Assembly (NCBI GenBank): GCA_900239685.1 | Contig: OENT01000060.1 | Span: 145,495-209,494, forward strand | DNA length: 64,000 nucleotides | Source of the DNA: Rotaria macrura | Lineage: Eukaryota > Rotifera > Eurotatoria > Philodinida > Philodinidae | Direction of reading: 5' to 3' | In this document: piece after piece, positions 1-11,002 of the stretch | How positions within the stretch are numbered: position 1 is the first letter of the stretch | How the letters are laid out: every line of letters starts with the position of its first letter | The notes under the pieces: model-generated | What the model was told of the DNA's origin: nothing | Database searches by the model: none | Seen by the model: only the letters and a program-made list of their open reading frames with translations | Made by a program: the position numbers and the translations under genes

Positions 1-159
1 GATTCATCGTCTTCATCGTGGGTTCTCTATAATGGTTCGAACGAAAAAAGAAATAAATAGTTAACAAAACATATGTGTATATATATATATATATACATAG
101 ATAATAAGCAAACGAAAGATACTCACTTTTTTGCCTTTGATTTCGATTTCTGTCGACAT
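1..159 (-). CDS. 5' end of an unidentified gene running off the left edge
   Basis: Two short coding exons are visible on the minus strand: 127-159 (ATG at 159, 11 codons, MSTEIEIKGKK) and 1-26, joined across a 100-base intron (27-126). The intron starts GTGAGT and ends TATAG. The exon 1 frame continues in phase 0 into RTHDEDDE. The beginning is short, charged and acidic, with no signal peptide. Too little is present to name a family. The start is chosen because the ATG is followed by an open frame that ends exactly at a good donor, and the frame stays open after the acceptor. The rest of the gene lies outside the window. It could also be an alternative first exon. Confidence 0.65.
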
Positions 160-3100
160 TTCTTTATTTTTCTCGGTTAGATTAATCTAATACACAGGAA
201 GAAGAAAAGAGGAAAAAAGCAGAGGAAAGATGAAGGCTAAGAGATGCACGAACTAGTAAAATAACAAGTTATGACGATCTGAAATACGTAACAATACAAA
301 CGTAAAGATGATTTTATGACTTAAATACTTAGCAATATCTTCATTTCACTTTTAACCAGTTATACGTAACTGAGTGTGCCTTTGAATCGAGAATGAATGA
401 AGAAATACGTCAAACAAAGAACGATTTTTCTTTTTCGTTCTAACTCTTGTGATTGGTTAGACGGCATACTCGAGAAACTGTTAGACGGCCTCCGCGTTGA
501 TCCAGCCAAGTTAGTTTTATGAATTATAAAAGTTTAAAAAATTAAGAAAAAAATTTTCCCTATCTATAAAACTAGATAATTACTGGCACAAATCGTCATA
601 GAGGCATTCATACAAATAATAAAACATTGTTAACTAATCATTACATTTCGACTAAATTTAATAATCAAAACGTATTTCATTTTTAAATTAAAGACAAAGG
701 AAAAAAAATATTCTTTTTTTCTTGTTTTAAACTCAAATAAAGCGATCAATGACATCTATCGAGACAGATGACAGACATCGATGATTTCACTGATAGCAAG
801 TGATTAACTTTCATATCAGTGTTGTTTCAAATGACAGATCTATCAAACAGAGAAGATATTTGTGGCTTCTTCTTGATTTGTATAGACTTTCTTCTATTGG
901 TTGATCGATTGTCACTATATTCATACAGGCTCTTCTTTTCTTGAATCCATATATATATGTAGAGAGAGAGAAGTTACTTTTTGTGGTCGAATATTATTTG
1001 TATTCAAACATGCATGTTGCTAATGATGAAATTTTTAAGTTGCAAAACATAAGAATCTTGTGTTACAAAGTTTGATAAGAGCCACAAACAACTCATTGGA
1101 GAGTAACAGCAACTAATACAAAACTTATTAGTCATATTATCTTTTAATTTATCGGTAATTGAAAAATACATAGTAATTTGTCATAAAAATAGCGAAAATA
1201 ATCTTTAAAGTTTTATGAAAAAAGTAAGCCAATCAAAACTTGTCCTGCTTCTCTCTTAAGATTGAGACTTTCTCACTATAAGATATTAGTCTGAGAGAAG
1301 ATATGATGGTTATGAAATTGCATCATAAATATGTTTGCTTTCAAGGTCTGCCATCTTTCTTACTGAATGAATCAAAGTTAATGGAGAAAAACTTTCAGGA
1401 AAGTATTTCTTTTATAACGGTAACCTGAAAAATTTGATCAACTAGTTTTCGACACAGAAAAATCTCATTCCATGTTCGCCAATTATCTATAGTAAAACCT
1501 AAATTAGTAGTTTTCATCTTCGTTATAAATTTATTTTGTATTTTGCTTTGTTTGTTTTTGTACTTCTTAAAAGTAAGTATTTGTGTACTAGCATCACTGA
1601 TGAGGTAAATAATATTTTTGAAATATTTTTTCTAAAATTTTCGCGAAGATCAAAGTATGAAGTTAATAAGCTTACTAATGTATTTACACTGACCTATTGC
1701 ATCTTGTGTATTGATTGATAAACTTGATTTTATTCCCTAATGTTATTTTTAGTATATTTCAGTCTAGAACATGCTAGAAATACATCTAGCCTAAATGAAA
1801 CATGACGGTGTCAGTTTAGATCGAGAGATATGCTTAAAAACTCTCATTGTTAAAACAGAGAAAAATACTTGTTGATGTTAATAGCGACAATTTTTTTCAC
1901 TAATTGCATTCTAATGATACTCCCGATTTCACTAACTCACTTTTCTATTGTAATAATAACCGATAGATGTGACGAAATATTCATACGTTACAATAATTTG
2001 TGAATTAGTGTTCACAAAATAATAGAATATATTGTAATGTTCTCTCATTGTGCTCTTCTGTTTTGAACATGAGAAACATTTACAATTCAAAAACCTGAGT
2101 ACGCTAATATTGTATTTTAGAAATTAAAACTGTGCTGACGCATGCGTAAAAGTTTGTATCTAGATTGGTAAAAGATGTCAACGTTTCATCTTCTGTTTGT
2201 CAGTCTCATTTTAGTTATGCCTTGATCATGAAGAATAAATATGCGCCGCATTTTTATCAATGACTGATTGATCTCAAATATATCATGTTTTACTCTTGTT
2301 TTAATGTAAACTTTGATGTTTCACACTTCAATAAATTTTACACATGTGAACATATTATTGCTAAATAAGTTCTTGAACCTTCGATTCGTAGATCAACGTA
2401 TCTAAATGGTTTATTCGTGAGTAGAGATTGATACGTCATGAAAACGCTCGAAGTCATGAACATGTTCTGAACTAAAATAATTCATTCGATTGATAAAATA
2501 AGTGTCATATAGTTATTTTATTTTCGTTCGAGATTAATGAAATTATATATTGTGATACTAGTCTATGATAGGATACGTGAAAGATCATTTTCAAACTCAG
2601 ATAAAATTTGTTTTTGTACAGTTTCAACCATCAGATTAGTAGATGTCAATAGTAAATCAAATCAAATCGTTTCAACGTGAAAACTATTCACATTCTACAT
2701 TTTATCTGTATTTATTCTTAGAGAAAAGAAAAAGAAAATCTTCAATTAAACTGTTATTACAGTACTAAATGAATGATATTCTGAATTCATGTACCCAACC
2801 ATTATGATGACAAGGAAATATTTATGCATTGTATCATATTTACACAATCTGCATCTAATCTTCTCATGAAAGAGTCAACAATGATAGCACATGTTGAAAT
2901 AGATATTATGAGAACAGGAAATATCAGGCATGCATCATGCTGTTTCGAAAAGTTCTCATATTCATTCTGTGATTAACACAACCATTTGTAAACAAATGGT
3001 AATGCTTAATAACGCAAACGATTGAATTTTTATCAATACCAAGGATCTTATTAACTAAAGAGAAAAAAGACATGCACATAAGAAAATCATCATTACTAAT

Positions 3101-5590
3101 AGATGAACATATTTCATATAATTACGTCAATCTTATTCTTCATGCCACATGTGGTGTAGACATAGGATAAAAATGTCGGATGTAATACGTAGATTTAATA
3201 GAAAGAAAATCGGTCATAGGCTAAATATTGTTTCATACAGATCTATTCGATCACAGATATTTGAACAGTACTTAACTTATGGGAATTTACTCGAATGATA
3301 AGAGAAAATTTAGTTTAAAAAAAAAACGAAAAGAAATATCGAAGCTTTATCGACTCTAACAATTATTTTTAATAGTATTGGTCAGTTCAGTGGCGTTAGA
3401 GAAACGTGAGATTAGATTTTCTTAAGAATATTCGTTGATTTGCGTTTTGAAACATGTTATTTTATTGAGAATTACTCTTACGATGGCACGAAAGTAGATA
3501 AACACATCATGGAACGTTCATATTTAAATGAAGTTTGACATTGAATTGAATAGTGAAAGAATGCATTATAACATTTTAATGCTACAACTAATGATGTGAT
3601 AGAAACTTTTTCTTTTAAGAAAATTAAAAGTTAACCATCATAGTATTTATAGATACCATCATCTAATAAGATAATTTAATTATTGAACATAAAATGAATA
3701 GTAAAAGCATAGATTTGACATCCGATAAGTATATATGAGTGGATTAAAAAATTTTGACACGACTGAAAATTTATCAATATGTGGCAAATAACTTTGTACT
3801 CATTGAACAATATGAGTAATTGTTTTATTCACTACTTCATCTTAAGCGTCAAACATAAAAACCAAATTACAGCTTTCTAACGCGCACGGTGGCTCAATTG
3901 CTAGAGATATATACTAGGAAAAAAGTATCATTTTTTGATGTCTCCTCCAGAGAAAACGACATATTCTACAACCAAGCACTCTCTGTAATAGAACTGGCAA
4001 TGCGCAGACCATAAGATAAGAAAGAGGGCTCTTGTAGTATGAATCAATTTGGTAAAACAGTTCTTTCTTCTTTTCAAACGAAAAACAGGAAGACCTTCAA
4101 AAAAAAGTCTGCATATTCAATTTGTATAGTGACATTGTAAAAATTGTCTGCTGTATAAATTTTCAATGAGTTTCGCCCTCTTTGATAGTTTATGGTTCAG
4201 AAGAAGTTGACAGATATACTGAAAAAATGCAGAATGGCGCTTTTTTACAAAATACTTCTAGTTGAACTCATTAGAAAACATTCTTTTCTGTTGTAATTTA
4301 ACTAAGTTGTTTCTTAGTTTGTGTCTATGAATAAAAATGAACTGCGAAAAAAATGTAAAATCAGGACTTTCACCGTGAATTCTCCTGAATAAAAACATTT
4401 GTTACAGCCTTTTTAACATCAAATAATACAGCATAGGATAATAGAATCATTCATCTCGAACTAAGATTAACTTTCTAAAGATAGTTTAGCACTCATTTTC
4501 AGAATGTATCACTATATAAATCTATAAATGCGCCATAGGTATTTTTTCAGTATCGCATTGAACACTATTACACAATAATATGGTTACAATACAAAGGGAA
4601 TATCTCCGTTAATATTTGATAAAACGATGGAAAACATTTGCCTTATATTATAGGTATAGGGTATAACAAAATACACGAAGAAAAAACTGTTCGAATCTAC
4701 TTTCATCTTTTCGGATCAACAGTACCACAAAGTTGCACCTTCACTCATATGTATTTGTTTGATTCACTAATTGAATTAAAATTATTTTGCTGTCGAATAT
4801 TAATTTTAACTGTCGTCTAAAATAAAGGAAGTACATTTCTCGAAAGGAGAAAAACCTGTACTAACATTATTACCTAACGTTTTTTCTGAAGTAGCTATTT
4901 CTACTGTAATCTGCTTTTGTTTATGCATGAAAACATGAAAAGAAATACTTGAGTAGAATTCACATGACGAAAATTCAAGAAATTTGAACACGCAGTCGAT
5001 TGTATTCACTCGTTTATGTTAATATAGAAAATAAATTACTTTAAACGATCAAGCAACATTCGCTGGTGCAAATTTTCTTCATACTCATAATCAATATTCG
5101 ATCGACATACACATGTGTATACTCTTCAATGAACATGAGATTTGTTCGATTTACGTTATAAAAAAATGATAGAAATAATGATCAATTATCAGGAACAACA
5201 TATTTCTATGTAGGTATTTGTTTATTATTATTGTTTGATAAAGCGTCTATCAAAGTTGAAGTGTAATAAGGAAAATTCTTCAAAAGTTATATGTAGTGGT
5301 CTATGTAAAAATTATCATAATAATACTTATTTGTTTTCAAATATTTCAAGCAAGATAATGAATCGATAATGCGTTAAGTAACATTCTACGATTTCATCCA
5401 GTAATCAAGAAATCATCTGTTCTTTGTGTGGTTTTCTTGTAGAACGTATTGATTCTAACAGATGGAATATATATGTATCTGCAGTAGCACTCTTGTTCTC
5501 ACAATCATCTAGTTAGTTGTTGTAAAAACGAACTCCTACTATGTGACAAGCAGTTCATCCAAGTGACCTTGACACATCGTTTACAATCTT
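160..5590. other. Intergenic DNA, no supported gene
   Basis: AT-rich sequence upstream of the left-edge gene. Only short random-looking open frames are present, with no recognisable domains and no run of exon-like segments with splice signals. A TA dinucleotide run occurs just before this stretch, at about 77-96, inside the first intron of the left-edge gene. A B-box-like or tRNA-like signal could not be supported anywhere here. It may hold distal regulatory DNA or non-coding transcripts that cannot be seen from sequence alone. Confidence 0.5.
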
Positions 5591-7560
5591 TGTTACGAAT
5601 GAGCCATGAAGAGTTCGTCCAGTAATGAAGGAAGTAGCTACGCATATGTTCGCAAGAAGCAACAAGGTCGACAAGGAACAAAATCATATTTTCTATTTCT
5701 GCGAACGATGCCAATAAAAACAGATCAGTGGTTACATTTCGTCACCTCCACGGACATTGCAAGTAAATCGATACGAAAATCATTATTATTTTTCTTTGCT
5801 ATTCGTGAGCCACTCGTAGACAAGCTGTCCTCACTACAAGCGGAGAAATGTGATGCTGTTCAAGAGTATTCATTTAGATCATAAAGAATTTTCTTATGAT
5901 TTTATTGTTTTTACGATTATGAGTAATCTAATGGTGACTTTAAAAAGAATTAAAATGATCAAAGCCTCTCGTATATCGAAACATCTATCATGACATGTAG
6001 TGAGTTTTCGAAAATGTATTGATTTCATCATCGATGTTAAACAGAAGCGAGTGCTGATGATTGTATTTGGCTTATTAGAACAACATATAATATCAAAGAT
6101 ACATGCAGGATTCTTATTATATTTCATCTATGTATTTTGCAACAGTGTTGATCTTTCATGAATAACACACTGAAATGGTATACGTAGAACGTTACAGATG
6201 TTTACATAGATCTCTATTCAACGCTCTTGATTGTTTTTTGGGGATGGTAAGAGCTAAATTTTTTGTCAGAAATTCATTTCTATAGAAGTTGTTTATATTT
6301 AATTGACAATATCTGAAACAGATTAACTAATTCGGATGTCTAAGAACGAACATCTCGTGTAATTTCCAGCACAGGCAGCCTACTAGACGCGTTGGAACGA
6401 CGATATTTTATACAGTGACTGGAAAATCTAGAAGATTTAGCAGACAGCTCACAGTATGAGCAAAGTAACAGTGAAATATGTACTATATGTGAGATTCTCA
6501 GAAACCTAGGTTCTGTAGAAATTTTCACACGTATACCACGAAAACAATTTGGCAGACAGCCTGTCTCGGACTGGCTAAAAAAAGGGAGCTAGCCCCCTTT
6601 CGCGCCCCGCCCCAGCCTTGGGCCATGCGTCTATTCGATTAAGCGATGGTGTAAGACGTGATCTAGGTATGATTTCAACTAGTGTTTGTGATATTGATAC
6701 ATGGATCTATGCAAGCATAATGATTCAAACAAGTATTTTCGGCTATAAATGAGGATGCTATGAACTTCATCATGAATCCTCCCAAAATATAATATGTTTT
6801 ACCTGATTACACTGAAGAGGAAATAGAGAACGCCAAGAAAGAATATCATCGTCAAACGCAAATTCAGTGGCATACAGTTGCATATCTGATGTAGTAAAGG
6901 CTTCCATACAGATTTCTAATGATCCGTTACAACAGATACAATACTTAGAATGAATTTCTTCTTTCGATATCTACATCAGCATCATTGAACAACGGTCAAA
7001 AGTCGACTCATTCATTTCAAATATTTCGAGATGAATGTTTGTTCATATAAGAAGTTGAATAAAAATGAAGCAAACCGAATGCTTGTAAATTTCCGTAGTT
7101 TCTTTGCAACAAAGTTCGATCATATTATTATGATTAACAATGTCCTATTTATTATATGACCAGATTCAACTGAAATATTCTCTGTTATGAACATCAGTTT
7201 GATACTCAAGCCACGTCCTCATCTAATTCGGTGGAATTTGAAAAACGTTCGCTACAACATCAATCGAAAGGGAGACTTTCTCGTATAGAAATGCATAATA
7301 GTTAGGATCGATAGATTCTAAAACAAAGACAAATAATGACTCCTACAAGTAGAAATCCTTGCTGAAGTCGAGTAGCTTTAACAAAAGCAGAAAAGAATTA
7401 ATTAAAACTTCTGGACATCATACCTCTTCATTTCATCTAAGGGATAACATTTTGATATCTCTGACGAAATCGACGAATGTTCCAAATAAGTTTCATTCTG
7501 TCACCAAGTACAAGGAATATGTGAAGAACTCCATTAGCAGTGCATTGAAAAATTTTTGAA
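5590..7560 (+). pseudogene. Decayed coding-like stretches, possibly a mobile element
   Basis: Several plus-strand segments read like protein but are broken by stops and frame changes. At about 5,680 a frame reads HIFYFCERCQ, which resembles half of a zinc finger. At about 6,800-6,895 another frame reads YTEEEIENAKKEYHRQTQ. A frame through 7,205-7,305 (SSSNSVEFEKRSLQHQ) and an ATG-started 66-residue frame at 7,359-7,559 follow. No single frame spans the region and no splice model joins the pieces. The GC-rich patch at 6,565-6,630 lies inside it. This fits an old, mutated transposon or a dead gene. The family cannot be named, and chance open frames are a real alternative. Confidence 0.25.
6565..6632. 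repeat. GC-rich patch with AAAGGG/CCCTTT inverted repeat
   Basis: A run of G and C, including cgcgccccgcccc, sits in otherwise AT-rich DNA. Just left of it, AAAGGG and CCCTTT flank the 8-base core agctagcc and could form a hairpin. A second small inverted repeat, GACAG-c-CTGTC, lies about 20 bases further left. G/C-rich sequence of this style occurs near the ends of some hAT-type DNA transposons, so a relic terminus is possible. No target duplication or partner end was found. Confidence 0.4.
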
Positions 7561-9008
7561 TCTAGAAAAGGCATCGAATGGAGGAGAAAATACAGGATCC
7601 CCGTTTCAAACTACAATAAGTTTCGTTTGTTCCTTGTGTGAGTCTATAAACTTTCGTAATCGGTGTTCTTCATTGCATCTGTCACAATAGAAATTATTGA
7701 TTTGCACTGAAATATAGAGCAAAGGATCGTGTGATATTAGTATGTGCAATGTCTCATTCAAGAACAGACAACTCATTTTCTTTGGCACAGTTACAAAGCT
7801 CTATTTCGCACGAACTAGCATAATTAGATAGGAATATATCATAAACACACACACATAAGTCTGTTTGAGAGATATTAATCAAACCCCTTTAGAGAATTGG
7901 ACGTAAATCAACAGCTGTCAATTAGGACAGAATCCATGAAGCGTTCAACTCGAAGTCAGGCAAGGATTTTCTTATAGATCTATTTCAAGTTTATCTTGCT
8001 TGTATCGTCTAAGAAACATGTCATATTTGCCAAGACAGTAGTATCGATAGAGTAAGAGAAAGTAGAAAAATTATCGATGGAATACTTATTTTTTTTTGTC
8101 GAAGTTATATGTATAAAATGCATAACGACAATCAGATACACAATCCACGAAATTACAATTTTAATAAAAGCTTCATCGATTTTTCTTCATCGATTACTGA
8201 AATCAGTCCTCTGTTCGTCCTTAAAATGTCAGGCAAATTATAGTTTATAAACCAAATGAAATTTATGACATCGAATTTCTTGGCTTGACATGCCAAGAGT
8301 GAAAGAAACAGTTGTTTCAAATTGTTCATTGAACTAAATGCAATGCCGGGGCTTCACATTCGAAATTTTTGATGATTGTTCTAGTTGAAAAAAGAAGTTG
8401 AGAATTCCAAATAAAGTGAGAGGTTGCTATGCAGTTTAACGAATAAAAGTTCAAATTATGCAGAGACTTTACTTGAAAAGTCGTAATCGAAGTATTCGCT
8501 ATTATCAATCTCTATGAATGCATTTTGTGGAACACTGTTTCTCTATACGCTGATTGATTCGACCGTCCAAGTTCAGTTCTTTCATCGATACGAAATCAAT
8601 ATTACAAAATATTGCCATTTTGAAAGGGAATAACAACAAAACTTTGGATTTTTGCATTAGATAGGAATTTACCGATTATAACAAGATTTTCTTCGACTTT
8701 TGCTCAAGGAAATTTCGCTTTCGTCCCTAAGTTTTAACAAAATCGAACTGCATCAAAAGGATTACTCACATAGTTTTACGATACGGAAAACATTTAACAT
8801 ATATCCACTAACAAAATGTATTCGATGTGTTACTTCTAAAGAAACATACTAATAATTATCATGTCAAGAAAGAAAAATTTAATAATCTATTTTTCATAAG
8901 CGATACTGGATCTGTCTCACACTGATATATACCTTGCTCTTAGTTTGTTTCTTTTAAAGGTATTATTTACGATCAAATTGATGCTATATCGATGAATAGA
9001 CAACAATA
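7561..9008. other. Intergenic DNA, nothing recognised
   Basis: AT-rich sequence with short, unrelated open frames on both strands. I see no domain, RNA gene or clear repeat in it. Confidence 0.5.
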
Positions 9009-10024
9009 GAGTCCTGCAACCCTACCCTACCTTACCCTAGGGTAGAGTAGGATTAGGATACGAGTCTCATAGGGTAGCGTACTGTTAGGGTACAACTGTA
9101 GGGTTGGGTTTGGGTACGATCCTCGCACGGTAGTGTAGGGTTAGGGTACCGTTTTGAAAACTATAGGTAAATTCAGCGTAAACTTTTCATTTTGCCTGTC
9201 TGGTCTGTTTACATGTCCGGCGTCTGACAACTTGCAGTATTGAACAATATCTTCTATCCATATGGTAATAATTACTAAATGCCTGTTGAATAATTACGTC
9301 ATGTCAATCATTTATAAGCGACAACAGCTGTTTATGTCTTTTTTTTCTTTATTGGTATTGTTTTTTATATTCGCGATCCATATAAATAATTCCTCACAAT
9401 AGAAGACCCCCATGAAGGAATATCGCGTTGGATGTAATAAATGACTACAGTTAATTAATTAATTAATTTCATGAAAAATTTGAATTTGAATTAGTATATT
9501 TGCATCAAAATATGACTATAGTTTTCAGGGTTTTAAATTGAAAAGTTTAAGACAATAGGGGCAGTCTTGTTTCCGAAGTTTTAAAAATCTAAAGATCTCT
9601 TTCCAAATCCTCAGTAGCGTTTTGATATTTTGAAGAATCTTTTTTATTAAAAATTACGGAAACCAATAAGACAGAATAGAAGATTCTCCTGAAACCTCCT
9701 CATGATTTGACATAATAAAAGGCCAGGTGTCTTTTTATGCGTAGGAAGGGGGGGGGGTTGTTCTAATTGTCTTCTATTCGTATTGCTGATAATATTCTTG
9801 TTGTATATAGTGCTATTTTTCTGATTTAAATATTAACTGTGATTTTTTTTCATAATGTTCTTGGTATTTGTAAAATCTAACTTCATCATTTCATAAATAA
9901 TGAAATCTCACCTCATATTTGGTTATTGTAATTTTTAAAAATTATTAGGGCAGGGTAGGGTATAGCGTACGAAACGAACTCTGGAATAGGGTAGGGCAGC
10001 GAAATTCAGACCCTTCCAGGACTC
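9009..10024. mobile_element. Probable non-autonomous DNA transposon relic with GGGTA-rich ends
   Basis: The two ends carry short terminal inverted repeats: GAGTCCTGCAA at 9,009-9,019 and, reversed, GAGTCCTGGAA at 10,014-10,024 (10 of 11 match). Just inside each end are degenerate GGGTA/CCCTA arrays (about 9,018-9,150 and 9,949-10,000). The left array contains a palindromic switch at CCCTAGGG. The roughly 750-base middle has no long open frame; it holds an AATT repeat near 9,452 and a G10 run near 9,750. Subterminal repeat arrays and inverted ends are typical of non-autonomous DNA transposons. No convincing target-site duplication is visible at this exact boundary, so the true ends may differ by a few bases. 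The arrays are not the TGTGGG-type telomere repeat described for bdelloids. Confidence 0.45.
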
Positions 10025-10330
10025 GAGTAAGAGCTACTAGAAAAACGAAGCAATAGATCAATTGTGTTTTTCTTTTATGTTATTATTATATTTTTTTTTA
10101 AATCTTCTCATCAAATATACCACTGGTTGATATAGTATTTCACTTGGACAACAAGCATTTAATCAAATCTATCCGTGTGATTTTTTAGCAGAAGAATAGA
10201 ATCTTCTTTTCTAGCTGAAATATTGATTGAATGTTAATCATTGCATAGTATACTAATTGTGTTATATCTTATATTGCCATTTTACCAATCATCGGTTGGT
10301 AAGACATAAGAGAGAAAGGTTTCAATGGGA

Positions 10331-10366
10331 TCCGGCACGATGTGCACAAGGGAACTTGTGCCCGGA
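10331..10366. other. Strong nested hairpin with GGAA loop
   Basis: GCACAAG and CTTGTGC pair perfectly around a four-base GGAA loop (10,344-10,361). An outer TCCGG/CCGGA pair (10,331-10,335 and 10,362-10,366) could extend the stem past an 8-base bulge on the 5' side. This is GC-richer than its surroundings. It could be part of a structured RNA or a relic of a mobile element. I do not recognise a known ribozyme core. Confidence 0.4.
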
Positions 10367-10665
10367 TGCCTTGAGCATGAAATATCAGACTGTTCGCTAT
10401 GCATGAGCAATGTTTGAAAGGCGAAGAGAAGAACAAATATATCTATCTTTGCTGCATTCAAGCTCAATATAATCAATCTAGCCATAAATCAAAAATGGAA
10501 TGTAGTTTAAATCAAAAATTTTCGAATTGTAAGTAATACACGTTTAAGCCGTTTAGTACTTTAATCCAATCAAGCTAAGCTCATTTTTGAAAAATAACAT
10601 CCCAAATAAAAGGACACACATGGACAGGATAAGTCAGAACAATTTATTTCTTATATTATTCAAAC

Positions 10666-11002
10666 ATGTCTACTTCTGTCGAATACGCCACTTGTGCAAA
10701 AGTTCGACTTTCGATGGTATTAGATGTCTATTCGAATATTCGAGACCGTAAAACTGACGAAAAGACCTACTGGCGTTGTGAAAATCACAAAAGATTTAAT
10801 TTTCATTATCGGATGCATAGATATGTTTGAAGAAGACTCACAATTTCATAAGAAGATCGGCCCAATTAATGCCGGCGAACCAGTTTCAAAGAAGAAAAAA
10901 ACTCAACATCTTGATAAACGTTTATTCAACCTTGCCTTGAATCCTCACGGTCATATTGTTGATCAATTAAGTGCCCTAGCACATAATATAACTAAAGATT
11001 AA
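10666..11002 (+). pseudogene. FLYWCH-type zinc-finger remnant with frame break
   Basis: From the ATG at 10,666 a 54-codon frame runs to a TGA near 10,830. It contains the core KTYWRCENHKRFNFHYRMH, which matches the FLYWCH pattern (aromatic, W-x-C, then C, then H). The second zinc cysteine, expected at RFNC, reads Phe here, so the finger could not bind zinc normally. A different frame is open over the same DNA and continues to 11,002 (92 codons from 10,724), ending in NPHGHIVDQLSALAHNITKD; this suggests a frameshift inside one former coding unit. FLYWCH fingers accompany Mutator-like transposons and expanded host families in rotifers and other invertebrates. Whether this is a dead gene or a transposon scrap is not decidable here. 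Confidence 0.5.

Noticed and set aside
3880-3960. tRNA-like A-box (ggtggctcaattgctaga)
   Set aside because: No B-box (GTTCGANTC) at the right distance and no acceptor-stem pairing could be found.
9018-9160. Interstitial telomere repeat
   Set aside because: The unit is a degenerate GGGTA/GGGTAG, not the TGTGGG type reported for bdelloids; symmetric inverted ends suggest a mobile element instead.
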